Assembly (NCBI RefSeq): GCF_051233685.1 | Contig: NZ_JBAMMY010000185.1 | Span: 15,670 to 79,669, forward strand | Direction of reading: 5' to 3' | DNA: 64,000 bases | From: RPRI01 sp051233685 | Lineage (GTDB): Bacteria; Desulfobacterota; Desulfobacteria; Desulfobacterales; RPRI01 | Shown: piece after piece, positions 1 to 8,918 of the stretch | Position numbering within the stretch: position 1 is the first letter of the stretch | How the letters are laid out: each line of letters opens with the position of its first letter | The notes under the pieces: model-generated | Databases searched by the model: none | Told to the model about the DNA's origin: nothing | What the model saw: only the letters and a program-made list of their open reading frames with translations | Position numbers and translations under genes: made by a program

Positions 1-239
1 ATACGCGTGATCGGAGTGTTGCTTTGTTGAAGAATATTTTCCATTTCAGAAGAACTATTGCTCTCAAAATATTTCTTCACCTCTTCCCATAATCTTTTTG
101 TTTCTCTTAACCATCGGGTATAGAGAATGGATTTTTCTATGATAAGGGCGATTGATAAGATGCTTAGGACTATTAGAAGCATAAGAATCCATGTGCTTCC
201 CCCTATAGCTATATCCATCAATATTTGTGTTAAATTCAT
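1..239 (-). CDS. ExbB/TolQ/MotA-family proton channel, N-terminal part
   Basis: Partial gene running off the left edge. It starts at ATG 239-237 behind AAGGAGAACAG. About 79 residues are visible: a short N-terminus, one strong hydrophobic segment (about residues 13-33) ending in IIEKS, then an amphipathic region rich in Lys and Glu. This layout (TM1 followed by a cytoplasmic loop) is that of the ExbB/TolQ family, which uses proton motive force with ExbD and TonB to energise outer-membrane receptors. Its place downstream of a TonB-dependent receptor operon supports ExbB rather than MotA. Family assignment rests on the N-terminus and context only. Confidence 0.7.
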   Translation of the reverse strand, partial: MNLTQILMDIAIGGSTWILMLLIVLSILSIALIIEKSILYTRWLRETKRLWEEVKKYFESNSSSEMENILQQSNTPITR

Positions 240-295
240 CTGTTCTCCTTTAAAATCTATAACAATGCTTTACGAGTCTTAGCCGATTTTGCCGG

Positions 296-1102
296 TTAAC
301 TTGTAATTCCACCGATATACTTTTGTGGCACAGGCGTGATCCTTGGAACTTTTCCAAGAGGACTCTCATCCACTATAATCGTACAACCGTATGCCTCCTC
401 AAGCACCTTAAATGTAAGGACATCTTCGGGCGTCCCGATGCTTATAACATTACCGTTCTTGAGTAAAAGCAGCGTATCGGCATACATGGCGGCAAGGTTT
501 ATATCATGAGACACCATAACAACTGTGAGCCCTTTCATCTCCACAAGTTTTTCCATAAGATCCATTATGTTCACCTGATGCGACAGATCAAGGGATGCAG
601 TAGGCTCATCCAGAAGAATAATACCGGTCTGTTGGCACACTGCTCTTGCGATAAAAACCAGTTGCCTTTCTCCGCCGCTTAACTGATCCAGTTTACGTGA
701 AGAAAGATGTTCTGCTCCTGTAAAAGCAAGAGACTGTTCTGCAATTTCAAAATCCTCTTTTTCAGGAAGACCTAAAATTCCCAGATAGGGAGAACGCCCC
801 ATAAGAACCAGTTCCTTAACAGTAAAAGGAAAATCCGTGGGTACATTTTGAGGAACAAGCGCAACGGATCTTGCAAGAGACTTTCTGGAAAATTCATTAA
901 TATGCCGGCCAAATATTTTAATCGTTCCCTCTTCGAATTTCAAATTTCCGGATATAGTTTTAAGCAAACTCGTCTTTCCCGAACCATTAGGGCCGATAAT
1001 AATAAATAATTCGCCGGATTTTACTGAAAAACCGATATCTTTCAGAACAGTATTTTCCCCATAGGCACAATTTAGCCCGCTTATATCAATTGCATTACTC
1101 AT
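296..1102 (-). CDS. btuD: ABC transporter ATPase for corrinoid uptake (BtuD-like)
   Basis: A 268-residue cytoplasmic ATPase of the FecCD/BtuCD importer class. Walker A GPNGSGKTS lies at residues 37-45, the ABC signature LSGGERQ at 141-147, Walker B plus catalytic Glu (IILLDEP) at 161-167 and the switch His in VVMVSHD near 196. Its start overlaps the end of the permease gene by 4 bases, so translation is probably coupled. The family also carries siderophore and heme; cobalamin is inferred from the riboswitch and the CbiZ fusion upstream in the same operon. Confidence 0.92.
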   Translation of the reverse strand: MSNAIDISGLNCAYGENTVLKDIGFSVKSGELFIIIGPNGSGKTSLLKTISGNLKFEEGTIKIFGRHINEFSRKSLARSVALVPQNVPTDFPFTVKELVLMGRSPYLGILGLPEKEDFEIAEQSLAFTGAEHLSSRKLDQLSGGERQLVFIARAVCQQTGIILLDEPTASLDLSHQVNIMDLMEKLVEMKGLTVVMVSHDINLAAMYADTLLLLKNGNVISIGTPEDVLTFKVLEEAYGCTIIVDESPLGKVPRITPVPQKYIGGITS

Positions 1103-2109
1103 CGCGTGGACCTTTTGAGCAGAAATATAAACAGCGGTGCGCCTATCATTGCAGTAATAACTCCTACCGGCATTTCTCCCTGTTGTGGAAGACTTCTTGC
1201 CAGCAAATCACAAAGTACCATGTATGATCCTCCGGCAAGGACACAAGCTGGCACCAGTATGCGGTGATCAGATCCGAAAGTTAAACGCAAAAGATGAGGC
1301 ATAACAAGACCCACAAAGCCCAAAAGACCACAATTAGCAACAGTGGCACTTACCATAAGAGAAGTTGTTATCAGCAGAGTAATAGTTACCGCTTTGATGT
1401 TTACTCCCATAGACTGGGCCATTTCTTTTCCTAAAAGCATAAGATTCATGGAATTTGAAAAAATAAAAATGATAACGAAACACGGCAGAAGTATCAATGC
1501 AAGATATCCGACATGCCGCATCTCAATCATTGACAAGTCACCCATAAGCCAGAACATGATATTATGAATTTTTGAATCATGCGCCATTGAAATGAGAAAC
1601 ATAATCACGGCTGCGCAGAATGCATTAATTATAACCCCTGATAGAAGCAAAGAGTCTTTTTTTAAAATAGACTGGCCTGAAGACATGACAAGAATTAATA
1701 GAAGTATAATAATACTGCCTGAAAATGCCAATAAACTGACACCTGGAAAAAGTGACAGCCCGGCGAGAATACCGATAATGGCTCCTATTGCGGAACCCCC
1801 GGAAATGCCTAAAATATAAGGCTCCGCCAGAGGATTTCTCAAAAGCGCCTGAAATACCAGACCTCCCAAAGACAAAGTAGCGCCCACCAAAACAGCCATT
1901 ATCACTCTTGGAAAACGAATCTTCCATATAATAGTGTTTAACATAGAATCAGCGGCGGTCTGACCCATAACTGAATTCCATACCCATTTAAATCCTCCTC
2001 CAGTGGAACCTAAGGAAATCCCGGCAAAAACACAGACAAGCAATAATACAAACAAAAACAGAGACAGCAGTAAAAGTCTTTTAGTAATATAATGAGGTGC
2101 GGTTTTCAT
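1099..2109 (-). CDS. btuC: FecCD/BtuC-family permease
   Basis: A 336-residue polytopic inner-membrane permease. About ten hydrophobic segments are visible, with the family-typical RNPLAEPYILGISGG near residue 92 and GLVGFVGLVMPHLLR near 262, the cytoplasmic coupling region for the ATPase. The predicted role is to form the translocation channel with BtuD. It lies between the binding-protein gene (8 bp upstream) and btuD (overlapping), all on the minus strand. Length and motif order are normal for the family. Confidence 0.92.
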   Translation of the reverse strand: MKTAPHYITKRLLLLSLFLFVLLLVCVFAGISLGSTGGGFKWVWNSVMGQTAADSMLNTIIWKIRFPRVIMAVLVGATLSLGGLVFQALLRNPLAEPYILGISGGSAIGAIIGILAGLSLFPGVSLLAFSGSIIILLLILVMSSGQSILKKDSLLLSGVIINAFCAAVIMFLISMAHDSKIHNIMFWLMGDLSMIEMRHVGYLALILLPCFVIIFIFSNSMNLMLLGKEMAQSMGVNIKAVTITLLITTSLMVSATVANCGLLGFVGLVMPHLLRLTFGSDHRILVPACVLAGGSYMVLCDLLARSLPQQGEMPVGVITAMIGAPLFIFLLKRSTR

Positions 2110-2117
2110 GCTTTATA

Positions 2118-3188
2118 TCACTCTCTAACCTTGAACCGTGAACCCCGGAACTGTGAACCTGATTTATTACTGAAGAGTTCGGGATGTATTATTTTAACCA
2201 GCATTTCCAGGCCATCCACCAGTCTGGGTGTGGGACGATCCAATATATTAGAGTCAACAAGATAAATGCGGTTATTTTTTATCGCCGGCAAATCTTTCCA
2301 TCGGCTCCAGTCGGCCTTCACCTTCTCAAAAACCTCACCCCTTGCCATAGATGTGATAATAAAAACTTCCGGGGCCATTGCCAAAACCTGTTCTCTGGAA
2401 TATCTTGGATAAGGGATAGGCCCCTCGGTAAGATTTTGGCCTCCTGCACGCGTAATAAGCTCATGGATAAATGTATGGGTACCTACAGATACAATAGGAG
2501 CAATTCCAATCTGGAAGAAGACCCGTGGCCTGGATTTGGTTTTTAAAACAAGGGCCTTAACCCTTTCTGCTCTGGCATACATATTGTCAACCAGCGATTT
2601 GGCTTTCTCATGAACTCCAAGGAGTTTTCCGATTTCAACAACAGTTTCCATTACAGATTCAAGGTTTTTAGGGTTTACAGCATAAACCGGTATATTAAAG
2701 GACTCAAGCTGCTGCACAGTATTTCTGGAATTTCCGTCTTTTATGGCAATACATAAATCAGGTTTTAAAGCTACGATTTTTTCAATGTCCAGATTCACAT
2801 AAGAACCCACCACAGGAATCTTTTCTGCCTCAGCAGGATAATCGGAAAACTGGGTGACTCCTTTTAAACGATGTTCCTGCCCCAGAGCAAAAACAATCTC
2901 GGTTATGCTTGGTGCAAGGGCTACAATCCTTTGCGGATTTGAAGGAACAGTAACAGAACGCCCCACTTGATCGATAACGGTTCTGGAACCGGACCAGGCA
3001 CTGGTTGCAAACAGGCAAACCAAAAAAGCAAATGTAAAGATCCGGTAAAAAGTCGGAAAACAACATTTTCCGTCATTCCGGCGAACGCCGGAAACCAGTA
3101 AATCCAATATGTTCCAGATACCGGCTTTCGCCGGTATGACAATTTCTGGATTCTTTAGTAATTCATCAATTATAATAAATTTCATCAC
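2118..3188 (-). CDS. btuF: Corrinoid ABC transporter periplasmic binding protein (BtuF-like) with repeat-derived N-terminus
   Basis: A 356-residue protein. The Peripla_BP_2 fold runs from about residue 70 to 340: VDQVGRSVTVPSNPQRIVALAPS is characteristic, as are ALKPDLCIA and the closing VLDRP-like region. A hydrophobic export signal (FTFAFLVCLFATSAWS) lies at about 52-67, preceded by an unusually long leader of about 50 residues. That leader is coded by a palindromic intergenic repeat (IPAKAGIW-type translation). No in-frame ATG lies between repeat and signal, so either the repeat inserted into the start region or a non-ATG start is used. The last residues (SGSQFRGSRFKVRE) are also coded by a gaacc-type simple repeat. 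It follows the BtuF-CbiZ gene in the operon, giving two binding proteins. Confidence 0.82.
   Translation of the reverse strand: MMKFIIIDELLKNPEIVIPAKAGIWNILDLLVSGVRRNDGKCCFPTFYRIFTFAFLVCLFATSAWSGSRTVIDQVGRSVTVPSNPQRIVALAPSITEIVFALGQEHRLKGVTQFSDYPAEAEKIPVVGSYVNLDIEKIVALKPDLCIAIKDGNSRNTVQQLESFNIPVYAVNPKNLESVMETVVEIGKLLGVHEKAKSLVDNMYARAERVKALVLKTKSRPRVFFQIGIAPIVSVGTHTFIHELITRAGGQNLTEGPIPYPRYSREQVLAMAPEVFIITSMARGEVFEKVKADWSRWKDLPAIKNNRIYLVDSNILDRPTPRLVDGLEMLVKIIHPELFSNKSGSQFRGSRFKVRE
3071..3150. repeat. Palindromic repeat pair inside the btuF start region
   Basis: Two short hairpins face each other: tccggcgaacgccgga near 3077-3092 and taccggctttcgccggta near 3119-3136. The outer ends are inverted copies of GTCATnCCGGCGAAnGCCGG. 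On the minus strand it translates as part of the btuF leader. Elements of this kind are scattered between genes in many proteobacteria; here the element lies within the reading frame. Confidence 0.75.
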
Positions 3189-3221
3189 TCAACAATAACC
3201 AATATCATCAAAATGGTCAAA

Positions 3222-5246
3222 TCATTCTGGTGAACTGCTCTTTCTTGCATGAATACCGTTTAACAATGAATTTACAGCCATATCAACAACAACAGGCAAA
3301 TCTATTCCGGCAAGATAATCCTTATCTTCAGTTATTTCATGCCCGGCTATTTCTTCTTCCACCTGCTTGCACCATAATTCATAAGAACTCAGATCATTAA
3401 TAAGGCCTTTTTCATAATCATCGCTTAAAGCAAAAGATGCTTTTAAAAAAGAAGCATAACGGGGTTGAAGTAAAAGATCTTCGAATTCGCCTACCATACC
3501 GGATTCTTTGGAGCTGCATTCACATCCGTATGCAGAAAGTATCTCAAATACACTAAGATTTCTGTCTCTTAAACGCGAAAAGATATTACGCTCTGCAATT
3601 ATTCCATTCTGATTATATATAGCTTCCGAAACCCCCTCATAAACTGCTTTTGCGATTAATTCACCCAGTTTGGAATGACCTCCTGCATTTTTCAATTCTT
3701 TTCCGGCGCCTTCTACCACCAGAATGTTGTCCGTACCTGTTCCTGTGGCCTGGTTAACAATAGGGGTATAAGTACTTCTCGCATCAATATCCTGCATAAC
3801 GGCGCTCTTGGCTTCTGTTGCTGATATGATAGCTCTTGTCATGGCCCTTGGAGTCAGCTTCATATTAGTTAAAATAATGATATTTATTGTTCCCGGTTCA
3901 TAAAACATCCCTTCATCCACCGACATCCGCATAGCATTGGATTTAACTCCGGCAGTTACCAGAGCATAGACAACCATATCTTTAAATTCTTTGCGTTTGA
4001 TAGAAAGATTGTCCATATCCGCTCCGGTGAAGAGAAAACTTGAGTCTTTTAATGATTTCCCAATGACTTTATAAACATGATCCCGTTGCGCCTCGAAACC
4101 TTCATTATGCCCAATACCCCAGCATGGCGGAGGAGAATAATGATTGCCAACTGTTTTTATGCCATTACGCTGTCCTTCAAGTGTCGATATTATTGAAAGC
4201 GGCTTTTTAAATTCCACTACCAGAGTCTTGTTGCCAAAATCATAAATTTTGCTGTAATCAATGTGTATATCTTTTATATAATCAAGATCTACATCGATTT
4301 TTTTTGATTTAAAAACCTTTTCTTCCAATACAAATTTTGAAGCATCGGAAAACTCATCGCCGTAAATTCTTGCAGAAAGCCATGAAACAAAATATCCCGA
4401 ATTAACAGAAGCCCTGCAAGTCAACTCACAGGGAAAATTATATATCCTGCCGTTTTTTACCGCATCCACATCTTTCCAGCCCGGCTCTTTAAACATTTTC
4501 TCAGCTTTTATTGTGTCACCGCCACAGCCGTAAATAACCTGGGGGTTGAATTTGATCCATTCCTCTTTGGTAACAGTAACTATTTTCCCTTTTTTATTGA
4601 GTACAGGAGCGATACCTCCTGCAAAACGTATAAACTCATTTTGGAATGAGTCATCCCCGGGAGTCATTATTGTATCTCTTCCCATAAGCCTTATTACTCG
4701 TTGTTTCTTTGATTCGGGAATCCGGCTTGTTTTTTCTGAAATAAGCAAAAATTCTTCCTTGATTTGTTCTGCAATCTTTTTTGCTTCATCTTCTTTATTA
4801 AAAATTTTACCCAATGTAAAAATCACATCAAAGGAGTCTGATACGGAATCATGTTCAAGATTGATCAATATACATTTTTTATTTTTCAATCTTTCAACTA
4901 CATTTTTTTGCAGCTTTGAATAGAAGATAACATCAGGATTTATCTTTTCGATCTTATCAACAGAAGGTGAAAAGAATCCTCCGACAATTTCTTTTTTACT
5001 TACCTCCGGAGGAGAAGTATCATAAATAGTCACAGCTTTCAGACTTTCTCCCGCTCCAAGTTTAAAAATTATTTCGCTGACGGATGGGACAAGGGATACT
5101 ACCGATGACGGTATTTTGTCGATATTGATTTTGTTACCGGAATGGTCGATAAACTCAAGAGGGTAGCACAATGCCAGCTTAAAATTGCATAAGGCAAATA
5201 CCGCTATAACAAACAATGCTTTTTTAAAATTTATTTTATAGTTCAT
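3222..5246 (-). CDS. Periplasmic corrinoid-binding protein fused to adenosylcobinamide amidohydrolase (BtuF-CbiZ)
   Basis: About 674 residues, starting at ATG 5246 (MNYKINF); an in-frame TTG nine bases upstream is possible. A signal peptide is followed by a Peripla_BP_2 domain (about 30-310, with SVVSLVPSVSEIIFKLG). A second domain at about 335-600 matches CbiZ: NAMRMS, TNMKLTPRAMTRAIISATEAK, then ATGTGTDNILVV and GGHSKLGELIA near residue 500. CbiZ hydrolyses the aminopropanol amide of adenosylcobinamide to cobyric acid, letting cells rebuild a cobamide with their own lower ligand. A C-terminal part of about 70 residues (CxCSSKESG) is unassigned. The gene lies between btuB and the second btuF. 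Because a signal peptide precedes both domains, the hydrolase would act in the periplasm if the fusion is exported whole; cytoplasmic action is usual, so the location is an open question. Confidence 0.85.
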   Translation of the reverse strand: MNYKINFKKALFVIAVFALCNFKLALCYPLEFIDHSGNKINIDKIPSSVVSLVPSVSEIIFKLGAGESLKAVTIYDTSPPEVSKKEIVGGFFSPSVDKIEKINPDVIFYSKLQKNVVERLKNKKCILINLEHDSVSDSFDVIFTLGKIFNKEDEAKKIAEQIKEEFLLISEKTSRIPESKKQRVIRLMGRDTIMTPGDDSFQNEFIRFAGGIAPVLNKKGKIVTVTKEEWIKFNPQVIYGCGGDTIKAEKMFKEPGWKDVDAVKNGRIYNFPCELTCRASVNSGYFVSWLSARIYGDEFSDASKFVLEEKVFKSKKIDVDLDYIKDIHIDYSKIYDFGNKTLVVEFKKPLSIISTLEGQRNGIKTVGNHYSPPPCWGIGHNEGFEAQRDHVYKVIGKSLKDSSFLFTGADMDNLSIKRKEFKDMVVYALVTAGVKSNAMRMSVDEGMFYEPGTINIIILTNMKLTPRAMTRAIISATEAKSAVMQDIDARSTYTPIVNQATGTGTDNILVVEGAGKELKNAGGHSKLGELIAKAVYEGVSEAIYNQNGIIAERNIFSRLRDRNLSVFEILSAYGCECSSKESGMVGEFEDLLLQPRYASFLKASFALSDDYEKGLINDLSSYELWCKQVEEEIAGHEITEDKDYLAGIDLPVVVDMAVNSLLNGIHARKSSSPE

Positions 5247-5292
5247 TTTTACCAACTTAACTATGGCGGCATTTTATATGCCGCCACAGATG

Positions 5293-7389
5293 TTAATACT
5301 CATATTTTATATTGAAAAAGACCGATCTTCCTGCCCCGGGATAATTTGTTGTCTTTGATTCGAACGTGCTCTGATCGGTAAATGAACTTAAATGTGTATC
5401 ATAATCCTTATCGAACAGATTATTACCGGAAAGCGAAAGTATCCAATGCTCATATAACCTCTGTTCTACCTTCAAATCGGCAGTCCAGTAAGAACCCATC
5501 GTGTATTTTACTGTCTTGGTATCGGGATATACTGTGGTTTCAGTTTGGTACATAACCTTATCGCTTACATATCGGGCCGTAGCAGTTGCGGTTAGCCCAA
5601 AATTACTTTTATAAGTGAGATCACCCCTGAACTGGTGTTCGGGAGTATTGGTTGCGCGTCGATTTACTATGTCATAACGAAAATCCGGCGGCAAAAACGG
5701 CGGCCATCCATAATCCTGTCTTGTATAAGCACGACTTTTCTCTTCCGCATCCGTATAAGTATAGTTTAAACCCAGCTTAAAATTATAAAATGAACCAATT
5801 GTGATTCCGGCCTCAACACCATCTGCCTTATAACCTTCCAGATTTATGGGGCTCCAGACACCCTGGGAATCCGGCTGCCATTCGATTTTATTATCTACAT
5901 TCCAATGAAAATAGAATAACGAAATAAATACTTTATCATTAATTAATGACTGTTCCAAACCAATATCCGTATGCCAGCCGATTTCGGGCTTTAAATCCGG
6001 ATTTCCTCTGGAATAAGGACCGGCCGGCCAGAAAAGGTCATTGAAGGTGGGTGCCAGAAAGTGTTTTCCATGATTAAGCTTTAATGCCGTTGTTTCAAAG
6101 GGATTTATAACCAACCCAAACAGCGGCATATTTTCAGAACCGAAAACAGAGTGATTCTCATGTCTGACCCCGGCAATAGCTTTCAAATACTGTGACGGCC
6201 TGTATTGAGCCTCGGTAAAGGCGCCCTGAGTGAACATATGAGCTTCAGTAGTCGTCTTAACCGACTTTACACCAGCAGCATCCAGATCAAACGATTTATT
6301 CTTCCAGTCAAAGTCCTTATATTCACCCCCTATCAGAAGATTACCTCCCTCAAAAGGATGTATATTAATATTGCCGTCAGTTCCTGCAATCCTGTTTGTT
6401 ATCCAGTTTTCAGATCCTGTACCATCAAATGCATAACGCTCATAGTTATAATTATCCATATTTGTATAATGCCCTTTGATATTATAACCCAACCATTTCA
6501 AAGGATTGCCTTTTGCTTCCAATACAATATGACAGTCTTTATCACTGCTGTGATTCAACACCGATGATGAGTCATCGCTGTAAAATTTAATCCCTCCTAT
6601 ATAATAAGCCTGTGTGCCGGAAGGCGGCTCAACTCCGGGCACACCATATTTTCTGTACATATAATCACCATATAGACTTATATCAATAAAATCACTCTTA
6701 TCCAGTAACAATTTTAAAGATGTATCGGTCTGCCTTAGATAACTATTAGCCCGAAATCCATCGGTTTCCATTCTGCCGGCAGTAAGATAATATCCGAAAT
6801 CATCAGTTATAAACATACCTTGTTCTGCGGATAAACGATAAGTATCCTGTGATCCGTAACCGGCACTGACTTTAAGATCCGTAATGTCTCTTGAAGGCCG
6901 CTTTGTTATAATATTTACCGTACCTCCCATTGCTCCTGAACCATAAAGTAGTGATCCCGAACCTTTTACAACTTCAATCCGCTCGATATTATTAAGCGGT
7001 ATTCTGCCAACATCTGCACTTCCCAATGATGGAGAACCAACATTGATACCGTTTACAAACACCTGGGTGGCATTGCCTCTCATTCCTCGAATATGCAACT
7101 CCTGTGTTGCGCCTCCATAATTACCGTATGTTTGCCAGTCAATCCCAGGCTCATTCGCCAATAATTCTCCTACTGACTGTGCCGCAAACTCATTTATATC
7201 CGTTTCGTCTTTTACGATTACCGAATTTGCGATATCTTTTCTCTTCTCCTCAGTCTTTGTAGCGCTGACTACTATTTCATCTAAAACCGGTGGAGACTGA
7301 ATACCTTTTTTTACTTCTTCACAAAATACGGCTGCAGGAAACCCCAATAAAAATATAACTGACATAAACCCCGATAAAATCCTTTTCAC
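5293..7389 (-). CDS. btuB: TonB-dependent outer-membrane receptor, BtuB-like
   Basis: A 698-residue outer-membrane receptor with GTG start behind a GGGGGG ribosome-binding site. A signal peptide (about 1-23) is followed by a TonB box near DEIVVSATKTEE (37-48), a plug domain (IHIRGMRGNATQVFVNG-type strand, RIEVVKGSGSLLYGSGAMGGTVNI) and a 22-strand-type barrel ending in aromatic KYEY. Plug and barrel length match BtuB. The upstream cobalamin riboswitch, and the downstream binding proteins, BtuC, BtuD and ExbB, point to corrinoid as substrate. It is the first gene of the operon. Confidence 0.93.
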   Translation of the reverse strand: MKRILSGFMSVIFLLGFPAAVFCEEVKKGIQSPPVLDEIVVSATKTEEKRKDIANSVIVKDETDINEFAAQSVGELLANEPGIDWQTYGNYGGATQELHIRGMRGNATQVFVNGINVGSPSLGSADVGRIPLNNIERIEVVKGSGSLLYGSGAMGGTVNIITKRPSRDITDLKVSAGYGSQDTYRLSAEQGMFITDDFGYYLTAGRMETDGFRANSYLRQTDTSLKLLLDKSDFIDISLYGDYMYRKYGVPGVEPPSGTQAYYIGGIKFYSDDSSSVLNHSSDKDCHIVLEAKGNPLKWLGYNIKGHYTNMDNYNYERYAFDGTGSENWITNRIAGTDGNINIHPFEGGNLLIGGEYKDFDWKNKSFDLDAAGVKSVKTTTEAHMFTQGAFTEAQYRPSQYLKAIAGVRHENHSVFGSENMPLFGLVINPFETTALKLNHGKHFLAPTFNDLFWPAGPYSRGNPDLKPEIGWHTDIGLEQSLINDKVFISLFYFHWNVDNKIEWQPDSQGVWSPINLEGYKADGVEAGITIGSFYNFKLGLNYTYTDAEEKSRAYTRQDYGWPPFLPPDFRYDIVNRRATNTPEHQFRGDLTYKSNFGLTATATARYVSDKVMYQTETTVYPDTKTVKYTMGSYWTADLKVEQRLYEHWILSLSGNNLFDKDYDTHLSSFTDQSTFESKTTNYPGAGRSVFFNIKYEY

Positions 7390-7437
7390 TTTTCCCCCCC
7401 TTCTGAATTAATTTTAATAAGTTCCAGTCAGGTCCGG

Positions 7438-7480
7438 GCAAAAAAAATCCCCGGACCGATTATATCGTCCCGGGGATTAC
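7438..7480 (-). terminator. Rho-independent terminator between riboswitch and btuB
   Basis: On the minus strand the inverted arms AATCCCCGGGAC and GTCCGGGGATT enclose a 10-base AT-rich loop and run into a U tract (plus-strand A run at 7439-7447). Being just downstream of the cobalamin aptamer and before the btuB start, it is the likely expression platform: ligand binding would favour this hairpin and stop transcription. Confidence 0.85.
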
Positions 7481-7539
7481 CCTTTTTTATCCTCAAGATA
7501 CTAAGTTGCACTCTCTTTGCCGCGGAGATTACACTTTTA

Positions 7540-7745
7540 AATTCAGGCAGGTTTTCTGACTCTCGGATTAACCTACTTGCCCTGTTGAATAAAGATCCTT
7601 TTTTAAAAATTCAACAGGTACTGACCGCGCCTTCCCATCTGTTTATGAACAGACAGTGGCAAAATATGCGGCTTTCGTCCCCGATTACAGCGGCGGGCCC
7701 GTCCCCGATTTACACGGGGTTCCCTTTTATGCTCCGAAGGAGCGC
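7540..7745 (-). promoter_or_regulatory. Cobalamin riboswitch
   Basis: Read on the minus strand, the conserved pieces occur in order: AAAAGGGAACCCCGTGTAAA, CCCGCCGCTGTAATCGGGGA, GCCACTG, GGGAAGGCGCGG, and the B12-box region ending AGTCAGAAAACCTGCC. This is the RF00174 class architecture, with a variable stem (TGTTGAAT/ATTCAACA arms) between the last two parts. It precedes a terminator and btuB and predicts repression of the whole uptake operon by adenosylcobalamin or another cobamide. Confidence 0.96.
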
Positions 7746-7932
7746 CTAAATTTGATGTTAATCACTATGGGCACTTAAACTGAAAGTCAACAAAAATAAT
7801 GTGCAAACAAATTGCTATAATACAAATATATATAAATACAACAAGTTAACATGAGCCTACCAGAACATGGACTTTCTTTTTGACTTTTAATAACATTTTA
7901 GCTAATGATATTATAAAAAAGGTATATAAACT

Positions 7933-8787
7933 TTGGAAAGTGATATTATAAATAAAATACATGCGCTTTCAGTCAACAAAGCACTTCCTGATAATACGCC
8001 ATACAAAAGCATTTCACTAAATAATATTAAAAACATATCTGATGAGTCGGGAATAAGCCGCCACAAGATTGAGATTGCCTCTTTGGAAGCACAAATCATA
8101 CCTGAACGTTATGTGCGAAATATGAAATCGTTATCTTGTGCAGATCAGGTAAGCCTCTTAAAGTCCAAAGTAAGTATTGCAGGCCTCGGAGGACTTGGTG
8201 GAACGGTTTGCGAAATACTTGCAAGGATCGGAATCGGAACCTTGAACCTAATTGATGGAGATATATTTGAAGAAAGCAATTTAAACCGTCAGATTTTAAG
8301 TAAGGAAAGTAACATTCCCACACCAAAGGCCGATGCAGCAAAAAAAAGAGTAAATGAAATCAACTCTTGTGTTTCGGTATTTTCTCATAGGATATATTTA
8401 AATGATGAAAACGCTTCAGCCCTTATTGAAAACTCAGATGTAGTTATAGACTGCCTTGATTCTATCGCAGGGCGTTTTGTCCTTGAAAAAGCATCTAAAA
8501 AAGCAGGCTGCTGTTTTGTATCAGCAGCAATCGCAGGAAGCTACGGTCATATCACCACAATATTTCCTGAAGATCCCGGGCTTAAACTCATTTATGGTAA
8601 AGCTCAAAATACACCGGACAAAGGAGCAGAATCTTCTATCGGCACACTGCCGCACTGTGTTTCACTGATAGCATCGCTTGAGTGTTCGGAAGCAATCAAA
8701 GTACTTTTGAAAAAAGGTGCCCTCTTAAGAAATAAAATACTTCTTATTGATCTTACCGACAATTGCTTCGAAATTATAAAACTATAA
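7933..8787 (+). CDS. ThiF/MoeB/HesA-family E1-like adenylyltransferase
   Basis: A 284-residue protein with TTG start (AAAAAAGG about ten bases upstream). The N-terminal 70 residues are a family-variable extension. From residue 80 the Rossmann-type nucleotide site GLGGLGG (84-90) is followed by DGDIFEESNLNRQ and by DVVIDCLDS, the hallmarks of E1-like enzymes that adenylate a ubiquitin-like sulfur carrier (ThiS or MoaD). The zinc-binding CxxC pairs of MoeB/ThiF are not visible, so it may be a HesA-type or specialised member. No sulfur-carrier gene is adjacent. It is transcribed divergently from btuB and converges with the large activase gene. Confidence 0.85.
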   Translation: MESDIINKIHALSVNKALPDNTPYKSISLNNIKNISDESGISRHKIEIASLEAQIIPERYVRNMKSLSCADQVSLLKSKVSIAGLGGLGGTVCEILARIGIGTLNLIDGDIFEESNLNRQILSKESNIPTPKADAAKKRVNEINSCVSVFSHRIYLNDENASALIENSDVVIDCLDSIAGRFVLEKASKKAGCCFVSAAIAGSYGHITTIFPEDPGLKLIYGKAQNTPDKGAESSIGTLPHCVSLIASLECSEAIKVLLKKGALLRNKILLIDLTDNCFEIIKL

Positions 8788-8829
8788 ACAATATTTTCCC
8801 TTATCAACTTACCAACTTATGAGCTTACG

Positions 8830-8912
8830 AACTATCTTTCCCTTCCTCCCCTGAACCTTGATCCTTTCTCCTTTCTCCTTCCTCCTTCCTCCTTGAACCT
8901 TTCTCCTGGTTT
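8830..8912. repeat. Homopyrimidine simple-sequence tract
   Basis: Between two convergent genes, an almost pure C/T stretch repeats tctcctt and tcctcctt units. On the minus strand this is a GGAGGAAGG-type purine tract, interrupted by gaacctt words like those at the end of btuF. No gene or clear terminator is visible in it. Confidence 0.6.
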
Positions 8913-8918
8913 CCCGGC

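Noticed and set aside
8830..8912. Possible CRISPR or tandem repeat array
   Set aside because: Units are very short, irregular and without unique spacers; there are no cas genes.
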